From Nocardia sp. NRRL S-836 (lineage in GTDB: Bacteria > Actinomycetota > Actinomycetes > Mycobacteriales > Pseudonocardiaceae): a stretch of DNA of 64,000 nt. Both the position numbers and the translations under genes were made by a program. The notes beneath the pieces were generated by a model, which had not been told where the DNA came from, searched no databases, and worked only from the letters and a program-made list of their open reading frames with translations. Shown here piece by piece: positions 27,777 through 36,336 of the stretch (position 1 is its first letter; the number at the start of each line of letters is the position of its first letter). The stretch is taken from contig NZ_LGDY01000105.1 of the NCBI RefSeq assembly GCF_001279525.1, positions 1-64,000 of the forward strand, written 5' to 3'.

Positions 27777-29024
27777 ATGGCTGTATCAGCCGATTCCGGG
27801 AAATTGCGCGAAGGCAGGCCGTTCGACCCGTACGGCGAACATCGCGACGACCCGTACGAGTTCCTGGCCGGCATCGGGGACGACGAGCCGGTGTTCTACG
27901 CGCCGCTGCTCGACGCGTGGTGCGTCACCCGGCGCGAGGAACTGCTCGCCGTGCTGAAGGACGACAAGAGCTATTCGGCGCGTGACCACAACCCGCGTCC
28001 CAGGGTGCCGCTGCCCGACGACGTGGCCAGGATGTTCAAGACGTGGCGCGGTGACGGTGGCCTGGGCGTCGGCTCGCTCGACCCGCCCGCGCACGCCAGG
28101 GTCCGCGAGGTGCTCAACATCGGGTTCACGCCGGCCAAGGTCAGGGCGTTCGAACCCACGATGCGCAAGATCGCCACCGACCTCGTCGAGCGCGCCGCGG
28201 CCGACGCCGAGTTCGACCTCATCGAGGCGTTCGCGGTGCCGTACGCGCTTGAGGTGATGTGCGCGCGTCTCGGGGTGCCGGACGACTACCTCGACCGCTG
28301 CCGGTTGTGGTCCGAGCAGCGCATCGAGCTGATGATGCTGCAACGCGACACCGACCCCGAGCTGCTGCGGGAATGGGCGCAGGGGCTGGTCGACTTCGGC
28401 GCGTTCGCCCGCGAGCTCGCGCGGGACCGGCTGGCCCACCCGCAGGACGACCTGATCAGCGAGCTGCTGCACGAGGGCAGGGCGGGCAACACGCTCACCG
28501 CCGACGAGGTCGCCGTGCAGATCCCCACGCTGATCTTCGCGGGCCACATGACCTGCGCGGAGGCGCTCGGCACGATCACGTACCAGCAGCTGAGCTCACC
28601 CGGTGGCTGGGCACGGGTCGCCGACGGCACGATCGACACCCGCGACCTCGTCGAGGAGGGGCTGCGGTTCGACGCCCCGCTGGCCGGCATGTACCGGACG
28701 GCGACCCGCGACGTGGTGGTCGGTGACGTGCACCTGGCCGAGGGGAGCAGGCTGCTCCTGCTGTACGGGACCGCCGGCCGGGACAGCCGCGTGCACGCGT
28801 GTCCCGCCGCGTTCAGCCCCGGCGGCGGCTCGTCCTCGCACCTCGCGTTCGGGCACGGCATCCACTTCTGCCTCGGGGCGTCGTTCGCCCGTGCGGAGCT
28901 GGAGGTCGCGGTGCAGGCCATCGCCGCCAGGATGCCGGGCCTGACCCTGGCGCCGGGGCAGTCGCGCCGGTACAAGCCGGTGTTCCCGCTGCGGGCGCTG
29001 ACCGAGCTGCGCGTCCGGCAGTGA
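27777..29024 (+). CDS. cytochrome P450 with altered I-helix motif
   Basis: A 415-residue P450. The heme ligand C365 in FGHGIHFCLG and the ExxR pair (E294/R297 in EGLR) are intact. The I-helix, normally AGHETT, reads AGHMTC (255-260): the conserved acid that delivers protons to bound oxygen is methionine. Such loss is seen in P450s that do not perform normal O2 activation. In benzastatin biosynthesis P450 BezE uses an N-acetoxy-arylamine and needs no O2, making a nitrenoid that closes the indoline or tetrahydroquinoline ring; this enzyme is a good candidate for that step. ATG 27777 with GAGAGG upstream. Transcribed alone from the shared promoter A. Confidence 0.88.
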   Translation: MAVSADSGKLREGRPFDPYGEHRDDPYEFLAGIGDDEPVFYAPLLDAWCVTRREELLAVLKDDKSYSARDHNPRPRVPLPDDVARMFKTWRGDGGLGVGSLDPPAHARVREVLNIGFTPAKVRAFEPTMRKIATDLVERAAADAEFDLIEAFAVPYALEVMCARLGVPDDYLDRCRLWSEQRIELMMLQRDTDPELLREWAQGLVDFGAFARELARDRLAHPQDDLISELLHEGRAGNTLTADEVAVQIPTLIFAGHMTCAEALGTITYQQLSSPGGWARVADGTIDTRDLVEEGLRFDAPLAGMYRTATRDVVVGDVHLAEGSRLLLLYGTAGRDSRVHACPAAFSPGGGSSSHLAFGHGIHFCLGASFARAELEVAVQAIAARMPGLTLAPGQSRRYKPVFPLRALTELRVRQ

Positions 29025-29030
29025 CCACGA

Positions 29031-29066
29031 GGAAGAGCCCCGGCCAGGTGTGGCCGGGGCTCTTCC
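29031..29066. terminator. bidirectional hairpin terminator
   Basis: A perfect 16-bp stem (GGAAGAGCCCCGGCCA with its complement) and a GGTG loop lie between the convergent P450 (stop at 29024) and methyltransferase (stop at 29081) genes. GC-rich hairpins without a T run are usual terminators in actinomycetes. Confidence 0.85.
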
Positions 29067-29080
29067 GTGCTGTCGTCAGG

Positions 29081-29914
29081 TCAGGCGCGGACCGCGGTCA
29101 CGTAGATGTAGCCGCTCTCGGGGATGGACCCGAACCGGCGCACGAAGTCGATCAGCGAGTCGGCCTGTTCACCGCCGACCAGGTCGGCGAGCTTGTCGCG
29201 GACCGTCTCGAAGGCGTCGGCCATGAGCAGCAGGGTGCGGATCACGTTGTCGGTGATGTCGCGGATCTCCACGTCGACGTACCCGGCCGCGGCGAGGTTC
29301 TTCTCGTACTCGTCGATGGTGCCCAGGGTCGTCACCCCGTAGTTGGCCTTGATGTGGTCGATGACGACCTGGCCGTCGGGGGTGATCGGCTCGCGCTGGA
29401 CGACGTCGGCGACCACGAGCCGGCCGCCGGGCCGCAGCACGCGGGCGGTCTCGGCGAGCACCCGGCCGCGGTCGGGCATGTGCCACATCGACTCGAACGC
29501 CCAGGCCGCGTCGAACGAGGCGTCGGGGAACGGCAGGTCCATGGCGTCGGCGAACTGGAACGTGGCCTTGTCGCCGAGCCCGGCCGCGGCGGCGTCCTCG
29601 TTCGCCTGCTGCACCTGCAGGTGGCTGATGCTGATGCCCACCACGTGCACGCCGGCCGTGCGGACGAGCCGCCGCGCCGGGTGGCCGATGCCGCAGCCGA
29701 TGTCGAGGACCCGCTGGCCGGGCTGCGCGGCCAGGCCCGAGATCATCAGGTCGGTCAGGCGGTCCGTGGCGACCTCGACGGAGCTGTCGTCGGCGTCGTC
29801 CTCCCAGTAGCCGTAGTGGATGTTCGGTCCCCACACGGAGCGGTAGACCCGGCCGAACCCGTCGTACACGTTGCGGACCCCGGCGTGGTGGGCGGGAGAC
29901 TGGTCGATCGTCAT
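29081..29914 (-). CDS. SAM-dependent methyltransferase (O-methyltransferase-like)
   Basis: A 277-residue class I methyltransferase. The SAM motif is VLDIGCGIGHPARRL near residue 69, followed by D in QFADAMDLPF and a WAFESMWHMPD segment typical of small-molecule O- or C-methyltransferases in antibiotic clusters (ubiE/COQ5-like). It lies 88 bases downstream of the second methyltransferase in the same direction. In a benzastatin/virantmycin-like product it could make the side-chain methyl ether; the substrate is not evident from sequence. Confidence 0.85.
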   Translation of the reverse strand: MTIDQSPAHHAGVRNVYDGFGRVYRSVWGPNIHYGYWEDDADDSSVEVATDRLTDLMISGLAAQPGQRVLDIGCGIGHPARRLVRTAGVHVVGISISHLQVQQANEDAAAAGLGDKATFQFADAMDLPFPDASFDAAWAFESMWHMPDRGRVLAETARVLRPGGRLVVADVVQREPITPDGQVVIDHIKANYGVTTLGTIDEYEKNLAAAGYVDVEIRDITDNVIRTLLLMADAFETVRDKLADLVGGEQADSLIDFVRRFGSIPESGYIYVTAVRA

Positions 29915-30002
29915 GACGAACTCCGAATCGTCGGGAACGGGGTGGACATGCGGACGCTCGGCCGGGCAGTCCCGGCCGAGCGCGGGGGCAACGCCTTCTC
30001 CT

Positions 30003-30905
30003 TCACCTCTTCTCGAAGCGCAGGAAGCCGAGCGTCAGGCCGCCCGCTCGCCATTCGGCGCCCTGCGCCTCGTTCGCCAGCAGGGAGATCCGCATGTTCC
30101 TGCGCTCGACGGCGGAAAGGCTGTCGTCGCTGTCCAGCACCGCCTTCGTCCAGGCGGCGCTCTCCTCCCAGAACGGCGCGGTCTCCGCCGTGGCGTCGAC
30201 CTCGTCGACCAGTTCGAACCCCGCGGCCTTCGCCGCCTCCGCGTAGTCGAGCACCGAGACCGGCTTGCAGTAGAAGTACTCCGCCCACACGTCGGCACCG
30301 CCGGGACGGGTGGTGAACACCTCCTCGATGCACACGCTGCCACCGGGACGGATGACATCGGCCAGCCGCTGGAACCACTGCGGGCGGTTGAAGTACCCAC
30401 TGCTCTCGATCGCCACCGCCGCGTCGTACGGGCCGTCGTCCACGGTGAGCTGGTTCGCGTCGCAGACCAGCGCGCGGACCTTCCCGCCGACGCCGGCCTC
30501 CCGCGCGAAGCCCTCGACGATCGGCGCGTGCTCCGGCGCGTTGGTGACCGCGGTGACGTCGGCGCCGTACTCCTGGGCCCAGAACAGCGAGCCGCCGCCG
30601 AGACCGCAGCCGACGTCCAGCACCTTGCCCGACAGCCGGTGCTCCGCGCCCCAGATCTTGGCCGCGTACTGCAGCAGGCCCTCCTGGTGCACCCGGATGC
30701 TGCCGCGGATGTCCTCCGGCGTGGCGCCGGGCGCGTGCGACGGCGTGGCGGAGTTCGGGTAGTAGCCCACGTGGTAGTGAATCCGGGGTCCCGGGCCGTA
30801 CTTGCGCACGAGCTTGGCCGTTTTGCCGTCGTAGTACTGGCCGACTACCCGTACCTCGTCCTGGGGGTCCAGCGCTGCCAGAGGTGAACTTGAAAGATTT
30901 GACAC
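30003..30905 (-). CDS. SAM methyltransferase, candidate prenyl-diphosphate C-methyltransferase
   Basis: A 300-residue class I methyltransferase. An N-terminal extension (YYDGKTAKLVRKYGPGPRIH, YHVGYYP) precedes the SAM site VLDVGCGLGGGS near residue 98; AIESSGYFNRP carries a glutamate in the place used by geranyl diphosphate methyltransferases. The layout resembles the GPP methyltransferase family, which includes GPP C2-methyltransferase and, in the benzastatin cluster, the C6-enzyme BezA. Start GTG 30905 with GGAGAAG upstream. Its promoter region is divergent from dxs and carries element B. Assignment as a GPP methyltransferase is inference from family resemblance and context. Confidence 0.75.
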   Translation of the reverse strand: MSNLSSSPLAALDPQDEVRVVGQYYDGKTAKLVRKYGPGPRIHYHVGYYPNSATPSHAPGATPEDIRGSIRVHQEGLLQYAAKIWGAEHRLSGKVLDVGCGLGGGSLFWAQEYGADVTAVTNAPEHAPIVEGFAREAGVGGKVRALVCDANQLTVDDGPYDAAVAIESSGYFNRPQWFQRLADVIRPGGSVCIEEVFTTRPGGADVWAEYFYCKPVSVLDYAEAAKAAGFELVDEVDATAETAPFWEESAAWTKAVLDSDDSLSAVERRNMRISLLANEAQGAEWRAGGLTLGFLRFEKR

Positions 30906-31014
30906 GGTCACTTCTCCAGGGCTCGGTTGCCGACGACTGCGTTGGTGAATGGCCTGAGGACCGGATTCATCGCGAATAGCGATCGCATTCCATCGTGGCG
31001 GCGCGGGACTGGCG

Positions 31015-31121
31015 GTGTCAACGACGCCCGTGGGCCCGGTTCCGACTTTGGGAAAAACCCCAAACGACGCGGCACGCGGTTCGAAACGGACTATTCTCCG
31101 GATTGGTGGCTGCTGCGCGAC
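31015..31121 (+). promoter_or_regulatory. cluster promoter element, copy B
   Basis: Lies in the 325-base gap (30906-31230) between the methyltransferase and dxs genes, which otherwise holds nothing recognisable. GTGTCAACGA at 31015, the inverted repeat TTTGGG-N6-CCCAAA at 31047-31064, a TATTCT hexamer at 31092 and CGGATTGGTGGCTGC repeat the blocks of element A with the same distances: 31 bases from the first block to the palindrome and 46 from the palindrome to the -10 hexamer. Both copies face the plus strand, here driving dxs, and the divergent operon may share the operator. Confidence 0.7.
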
Positions 31122-31230
31122 ACCAATGCCGTGTCCGAGTTCGGGAACGCAGTGGGAATGGTGGCGGACCCGCCACGACCGGTCCGGACCGACCGAGAGC
31201 GACCACACCCGGTGAGGAGCACTGTTCGAC

Positions 31231-33048
31231 ATGGCGCTGCTGGAAACCGTGCGCGACCCGGCGCGGCTGCGCGAGCTGACCGCCGCACAGCTCCGCGACC
31301 TCGCCGGGGAGATCCGCGCGTTCCTGGTCGACCGGGTCTGCGCGACCGGCGGACACCTCGGGCCGAACCTGGGCGTGGTGGAGCTGACCATCGCCCTGCA
31401 CACGGTCTTCGAGTCCCCGCGCGACCGCGTGCTCTGGGACACCGGGCACCAGTCGTACGTGCACAAGATCCTGACCGGCCGCCAGGCCGGGTTCGACCGG
31501 CTGCGCCGTTCGGGCGGGCTCTCCGGCTACCCGAGCCCGCAGGAGTCCGAACACGACCTGGTGGAGAACTCCCACGCGTCCACCGCACTGTCCTATGCGG
31601 ACGGACTGGCCAGGGCGGACGCCCACCTCGGCCGGCACGACCGGGCGACCGTGGCGGTCATCGGCGACGGCGCGCTGACCGGCGGCATGGCCTGGGAGGC
31701 GCTCAACAACATCGCGGGCGGACCGGACCGGCCGCTCGTCATCGTGCTCAACGACAACGGCCGCTCCTACGCGCCGACCGTCGGCGGGCTCGCCCGGCAC
31801 CTGGCCGACCTGCGCGCCGGGCGCGGCCCCGGTGTGTTCGAGCAGCTCGGGCTCGCCCACCTCGGCCCGGTCGACGGCCACGACATCGCGGCCGTGCAGG
31901 AAGCGTTGCGCTGTGCGGCCGCACTGGCCAGGCCGGTCGTCGTGCACGTGATCACGGCCAAGGGCAAGGGGTTCCGGCACACCGAGGACAACGACCTGGA
32001 CCTCGGGCACGCCGTCAAGCCGATGGACCCGGTGACCGGACTGCCGCTGCCGTCGTCCGGCCGGTCGTTCACGTCGGTGTTCGGCGAGACGCTCGTCGAG
32101 CTGGCCGAGCAGCGCGCCGACCTGGTCGCCATCACGGCGGCGATGGCCGAGCCGACCGGCCTGCTCCCGTTGCAGCGCAAGCACCCCGGCCGCGTGATCG
32201 ACGTCGGCATCGCCGAGCAGCACGCGGTCACGATGGCCGCCGGCCTCTCGCTGGGCGGCGTGCACCCGGTGGTGGCGATCTACTCCACGTTCCTGAACCG
32301 CGCGCTGGACCAGGTGCTGATGGACGTCGCGCTGCACCGGCGCCCGGTGACGTTCGTCCTCGACCGGTCCGGCGTCACCGGCGACGACGGGCCCAGCCAC
32401 AACGGCATATGGGACCTCTCGGTGCTGCAGGTGGTGCCGGGGCTGCGGATCGCGGCACCACGCGACGGCGCCCGGCTGGCCGAGCTGCTGGCCGAGGCCG
32501 TGGCGTGGTCGGAGGGCCCGACACTGCTGCGGTTCCCCAAGGGACCCGTCGGCCCGGACCTGCCCGCCGTCGCCACGTTCAACGGGATCGACGTGCTGCG
32601 CCGCTCCGGCCCGTCGGACGTGCTCGTCGTCGCGGTCGGAGCGCTCGCCGGGCTCGCGCTCGCGGTCGCCGACGGCGTGCGGGCCCAGGGCATCGGCGTG
32701 ACCGTGGTCGATCCCCGGTGGGTCTCGCCGGTCAACCCCGCGCTGGCCGACGTGGCCCGCCGCCACCGGCTCGCGATCACGGTCGAGGACAACAGCCGCG
32801 CGGGCGGCGTGGGTTCGGCGGTCGCGCAGGCGTTGCGCGACAACGACGTCAGCACCCCGCTGCGGGAGTTCGGCATCCCGCGGCGGTTCCTCGGCCACGG
32901 CTCGCGGGCCGAGGTGCTCGCCGCCTGCGGGCTGACCGCGCACGACCTCACGAGGGCCGTGGTGGACCTGCTCGCCGGCCTCGACGCCACGCCCGACGGC
33001 ATCGACGACGCCGGCACGTGGGCCGTTCACGCGGGGGAGGGGCGGTGA
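31231..33048 (+). CDS. dxs: 1-deoxy-D-xylulose-5-phosphate synthase
   Basis: A 605-residue DXS, slightly short but complete. The thiamine diphosphate motif [16 protein letters not shown] lies near residue 146; the catalytic histidine region is [10 protein letters not shown] and the glutamate that activates the cofactor is in IAEQHAV. It condenses pyruvate and glyceraldehyde-3-phosphate, the entry step of the MEP pathway. With the clustered ispH it covers the first and last MEP steps, which points to a dedicated isoprenoid boost for the biosynthetic cluster. Element B is its likely promoter. Convergent with the small LuxR gene, 28 bases apart. Confidence 0.95.
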   Translation: MALLETVRDPARLRELTAAQLRDLAGEIRAFLVDRVCATGGHLGPNLGVVELTIALHTVFESPRDRVLWDTGHQSYVHKILTGRQAGFDRLRRSGGLSGYPSPQESEHDLVENSHASTALSYADGLARADAHLGRHDRATVAVIGDGALTGGMAWEALNNIAGGPDRPLVIVLNDNGRSYAPTVGGLARHLADLRAGRGPGVFEQLGLAHLGPVDGHDIAAVQEALRCAAALARPVVVHVITAKGKGFRHTEDNDLDLGHAVKPMDPVTGLPLPSSGRSFTSVFGETLVELAEQRADLVAITAAMAEPTGLLPLQRKHPGRVIDVGIAEQHAVTMAAGLSLGGVHPVVAIYSTFLNRALDQVLMDVALHRRPVTFVLDRSGVTGDDGPSHNGIWDLSVLQVVPGLRIAAPRDGARLAELLAEAVAWSEGPTLLRFPKGPVGPDLPAVATFNGIDVLRRSGPSDVLVVAVGALAGLALAVADGVRAQGIGVTVVDPRWVSPVNPALADVARRHRLAITVEDNSRAGGVGSAVAQALRDNDVSTPLREFGIPRRFLGHGSRAEVLAACGLTAHDLTRAVVDLLAGLDATPDGIDDAGTWAVHAGEGR

Positions 33049-33076
33049 GGACGGTGGTTGCGGGGACGCACCGCGG

Positions 33077-33379
33077 TCAGTCCACGGTCTCGCAGGCGAC
33101 CCGCGGCGGCCACGAGTCGGCGCGCAGGATGTCGAGCACGAAGGCCCTCGACACCAGCGCGACCCGGTTCGGCGCCTGGAGCTTGTCGGACATGACGCGC
33201 ACGTGGTAGTCGACGGTCTTCGGGCTGAGGTACAGCTCTCTCGACAGCCGGTCGCTGGAGAAGCCGGCCGCGACACCCTCCAGAATTCTCGCCTGCAGGG
33301 AGCTGGGCTTCCAGCAGCCGCCCGGCTGCTGCTCGCGTTTCCACTTTTCGTGCTGTCCGTGATACATGCACCCATCCAT
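33077..33379 (-). CDS. small LuxR-type helix-turn-helix protein
   Basis: A 100-residue protein that is little more than a LuxR/GerE helix-turn-helix: LEGVAAGFSSDRLSRELYLS then PKTVDYHVRVMSDKL. There is no receiver or sensor domain; the first 25 residues are charged, Cys- and Trp-containing (two Cys). ATG 33379 or 33367. It resembles stand-alone GerE-type pathway activators. It is divergent from the LuxR gene at 33839 and its own promoter region contains repeats of the half-site found in elements A and B, so it is a candidate binder of those elements. Confidence 0.8.
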   Translation of the reverse strand: MDGCMYHGQHEKWKREQQPGGCWKPSSLQARILEGVAAGFSSDRLSRELYLSPKTVDYHVRVMSDKLQAPNRVALVSRAFVLDILRADSWPPRVACETVD

Positions 33380-33838
33380 TCCCGCGCGGCTGGTGGCCGC
33401 GGGTTGAATCGGGGGACTGGACCTGGAATCACCGTGATGTCGATCAGTGGTCAGGTGGTGACGAGGAGTGATCCTGCGCGACCTCCCGTAGACGTGTCAA
33501 CGATGTCGTCGCAGACCGGTGCAATCACTTCCCTTTGGGGACCCCGGTGTGACCCCTTGGGGAACGAGGTGCGAAAACGTGCTGGTTGCAGAGGTGGTGC
33601 GGCCCGATCAGGGCAGCGTCAACGTTGTCGACCAATCCGGCGAACCGGGCATTCCGGAGGTGCAGGGAGCGTGCGGGTTGTCAACCCGCGCGATCGCGTA
33701 GGAATCGGCTTTCCTGTACGGCGAACGGCCGAGGAGGGATGCATTGTTCGGGAGCCAATTGATACGGCGTTGGTGGCTCTCGGTGATCTGTCGTACGCTC
33801 GGAGTTGCCTGAATTCTTTTGCGGGAGGGAAGGAAGGA
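33380..33838. promoter_or_regulatory. 459-base divergent control region with CTTTGGG-type direct repeats
   Basis: No convincing gene lies here. Two copies of a half-site, CCCTTTGGGGA at 33531-33541 and CCCCTTGGGGA at 33553-33563, are spaced 22 bases apart, two helical turns; the half-site CTTTGGGR is the same as in the inverted repeats of elements A and B. The block GTGTCAACGA of those elements recurs at 33494, and GTCAACGTTGTCG at 33618. The region separates the divergent LuxR genes at 33379 and 33839, and a GGGAGGGAAGGAAGG ribosome site precedes the latter. Confidence 0.5.
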
Positions 33839-34480
33839 ATGGCTGCCACGCGCGTCGTCGTGTGTTGTGAGGACTTCATCGCGCGAACCGGTGCCACGAC
33901 TTCTCTGCAGTCCTTTCCCGATGTCGAGGTGCGCGAGGAACCGGTGCTCGGCACGGCCGCGGCACGGGCGGCCACGGACGTGGTCGTCGTCGTGGCCGAC
34001 CGGCTCTCCGTGGACGTGGCAACGGCGCTGAGGGAGCTGCGGCGGCTCCTCGACCGGCCCGTCGTCCTCGTGGCGCGGGAGGTCGAGCGCATCGACGTGG
34101 TCATGGCGGTCGACTGCAACGTCGTGGCCGTCCTGCCCACCGCCGAGTTCACCGCCGACCGGCTCCACGCCGCGGTGCTCACCGCGGCCCGCGGCGGCGC
34201 GGTGCTGCCGTTCGCGCTGGCCGGCGACCTCGTCCGGCACGTCCGGTGGGTGCACACGGAACTGCTCGAACCCAACGGCCTGCGCGCCTCGGGGCTCAAG
34301 CCCAGGGAGGTGGAGGTCATCGGGCTCATGGCCGACGGGCACGACACCGCGGAGATCGCCGCCAAGCTGAGCTTCTCCGAGCGGTCGGTCAAGAAGCTGA
34401 TCCACGACGTCACCAGCAGGCTCAACCTGCGCAACCGGCCGCACGCGGTGGCCTACGCGCTGCGCCACGGCGTGATCTGA
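33839..34480 (+). CDS. LuxR-family regulator with degenerate receiver-like domain
   Basis: A 213-residue protein. The C-terminal GerE helix-turn-helix is clear (LKPREVEVIGLMADGHDTAE, then FSERSVKKLIHDVTSRL). The first 120 residues have the length and strand-helix rhythm of a receiver domain (RVVVCCEDFIARTGATTSL), but the phospho-acceptor position lies in VVVVVADRL without the usual flanking residues and the acidic pair is reduced, so phosphorylation is doubtful. ATG 33839 follows a very strong purine run. It is followed by a paralogue 57 bases downstream. Confidence 0.82.
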   Translation: MAATRVVVCCEDFIARTGATTSLQSFPDVEVREEPVLGTAAARAATDVVVVVADRLSVDVATALRELRRLLDRPVVLVAREVERIDVVMAVDCNVVAVLPTAEFTADRLHAAVLTAARGGAVLPFALAGDLVRHVRWVHTELLEPNGLRASGLKPREVEVIGLMADGHDTAEIAAKLSFSERSVKKLIHDVTSRLNLRNRPHAVAYALRHGVI

Positions 34481-34537
34481 CCTGCGGTGGCGGGTCCGGA
34501 GTTCTGACGTCCCGACGTTTCGACGTGAGGTGCAGCG

Positions 34538-35143
34538 ATGGTCGCGGCGACGGTCCTGGTGAAGGCGCGTGACCCGATCACCCAGGCGGGTCTGGTCGGG
34601 TTCCTGCGCGCGAGGAGCGGGATCGAGGCCCACGGCGACCCCGGCGGCCACTACGACGTGGTGAGCGTGGTGGCGAAGCGGTTCTCCGCCGACGTGGCGG
34701 CCGAGGTGTACCGGGTGACGGCGGGGAACGTTCCCGCGGTCCTGCTCGTGGACGAGATCGGCGACGACGACCTCAGGTCGGTCGGTGCCAACGTCGTCAC
34801 GATCCTGCCCCGGCAGCGCGTGACCGGCGACGAGCTGGTCCGCGCCGTGCTCACCGCGCCGGCGAGGGGTGACGAGACCCTGAGCGAACGGCGCCGCAGG
34901 CTGGCCGAACAGGTCGAGGCGATCAACCGCGCCCCCGCGGACGGTGCGGGACCGGAGTTCACCGAGCGCGAGGTGGAGGTCCTGCGGCTCACCGCCGACG
35001 GGTGCAACACCGCCGAGATCGCCGCGCGGCTGCACCTGTCGGAACGGTCGATCAAGCAGACCGTCTTCGGGATCACGACCCGGCTGCACTTCCGCAACCG
35101 GTCCCACGCCGTGGCCTACGCGCTGCGGACCGGAGTGATCTGA
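34538..35143 (+). CDS. LuxR-family regulator, paralogue of the preceding gene
   Basis: A 201-residue protein with the same plan: a degenerate receiver-like N-terminal half (TVLVKARDPITQAGLVGFL) and a GerE helix-turn-helix (TEREVEVLRLTADGCNTAEI, LSERSIKQTVFGITTRL). Its last residues (HAVAYALRTGVI) match those of the upstream regulator (HAVAYALRHGVI), so the two are paralogues and may form heterodimers. No canonical phospho-aspartate is evident. It lies 32 bases before the chorismate-binding gene and probably shares its transcript. Confidence 0.82.
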   Translation: MVAATVLVKARDPITQAGLVGFLRARSGIEAHGDPGGHYDVVSVVAKRFSADVAAEVYRVTAGNVPAVLLVDEIGDDDLRSVGANVVTILPRQRVTGDELVRAVLTAPARGDETLSERRRRLAEQVEAINRAPADGAGPEFTEREVEVLRLTADGCNTAEIAARLHLSERSIKQTVFGITTRLHFRNRSHAVAYALRTGVI

Positions 35144-35175
35144 CCGCCGCCGCACTGCCACAGGTGAGGTCCCTG

Positions 35176-36336
35176 ATGAGTACGCACGAGCGCAGCGTTC
35201 CCTTCGCGGGTGACGCGCTGGAGGCGGCCACGGCGCTGGCCCGCACCGCCGCCGAGCCGCACGTCGTCCACGAGAACGGCACCACCGTGCACTTCGCGGA
35301 GGGCGCGGCGGAGACCGTCGCGGACAGCCCCGCCGACGCGGCCCGCCGGTCCGGTCGCACCGTGTACGGCTGGGTGTCGTTCGACCGCGCCGGGCACTTC
35401 GCCGTGCCGCGCACCGAGATCCGGTTCCGCGACGGCACGGCGCTGCTGCGCGCGGACGACGAGGCGGCGCTGGACGTGCTGGAGAAGCGGCTCGCGGACG
35501 TGTCCACTGTGGACGTCGTCGAGGCGAGGGTCCTGGCACCGGTGCGGACGCACGGCGCCGACGAGTACCGCTCGGCCGTCGGGGCGGCGGTGGCCGAGAT
35601 CCAGGCGGGCCTGCTGGACCGGGTGGTCCTGTCCCGGACCGTGCCGGTGCCGGAGGAGGTCGACTTCACCGCGACCCACCTGGCCGGCCGGCGCGGCCGC
35701 GACCCGGCGCGGTCGTACCTGCTGCGGCTCGGTGGGTGGGAGGTGCTCGGGTTCGAGCCCGAGGTCGTCATCGGGGTCGACGGTGCCGGTGGTGTCGTGG
35801 CGCGGTTGCCGGGGCCGCCGGGCGGGGAGCCGGTGTTCGACGTGGCGTGGCGGGAGGAACCGTGCCCCGCCGCCACGGCGGTGTTCGGGCACGCGATCGC
35901 GGTGCGCCTGGTGGCCGCCGAACTGGCCGCCGTGTGCGAGCCGGGATCGGTGCGGGTGGCGGACTTCCCGGTCGCCGAGGTCACCGGCACGCTGTCGGCG
36001 GGCCGCACGTCGTGGGACGCCGTCGCCGTTCTGCTGCCCGCCGTCACGGCCTCGGGCGTCCCGAAGGCGCGGGCGTGCGCGTTGATCGACCGGGTCGAAC
36101 CAGGACGCGGCCCGTACGGCGGCGCGGTCGTCCTGGCCGAGCCGGACGGTGCGCTGGACGTGACACCGGTGCTGCGCGGTGTGTTCCGGCACCGCGGTCG
36201 CACGTGGCTGCGGGCCGGAGCGGACGTGGCGGCGAAGCCGGGGCGTGAGTTGGCGGAGACGACCGAGAAGCTGCGTGGCGTCTCCCGTTTCCTGGTTCCG
36301 CTGGGCGCGTGGGGTCGTGAGCGAGGAGAGACGTGA
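35176..36336 (+). CDS. degenerate chorismate-utilising enzyme (TrpE/MbtI fold)
   Basis: A 386-residue protein of the anthranilate/isochorismate/salicylate synthase superfamily. VEARVLAPVRTHGADEYRSA, VVLSRTVPV, GFEPEVVIGV and GVPKARACALIDRVEPGRG give the fold. Two active-site regions are changed: the PIxGT block and the following Lys-Glu-x-x-Glu-His helix are replaced by an unrelated stretch, and the usual AGAGI is AGADVA. Only the final ELAETTEKL is normal. It may have lost chorismate turnover or act on another substrate. GTGA overlap couples it to the PabC-like gene. Confidence 0.7.
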   Translation: MSTHERSVPFAGDALEAATALARTAAEPHVVHENGTTVHFAEGAAETVADSPADAARRSGRTVYGWVSFDRAGHFAVPRTEIRFRDGTALLRADDEAALDVLEKRLADVSTVDVVEARVLAPVRTHGADEYRSAVGAAVAEIQAGLLDRVVLSRTVPVPEEVDFTATHLAGRRGRDPARSYLLRLGGWEVLGFEPEVVIGVDGAGGVVARLPGPPGGEPVFDVAWREEPCPAATAVFGHAIAVRLVAAELAAVCEPGSVRVADFPVAEVTGTLSAGRTSWDAVAVLLPAVTASGVPKARACALIDRVEPGRGPYGGAVVLAEPDGALDVTPVLRGVFRHRGRTWLRAGADVAAKPGRELAETTEKLRGVSRFLVPLGAWGRERGET

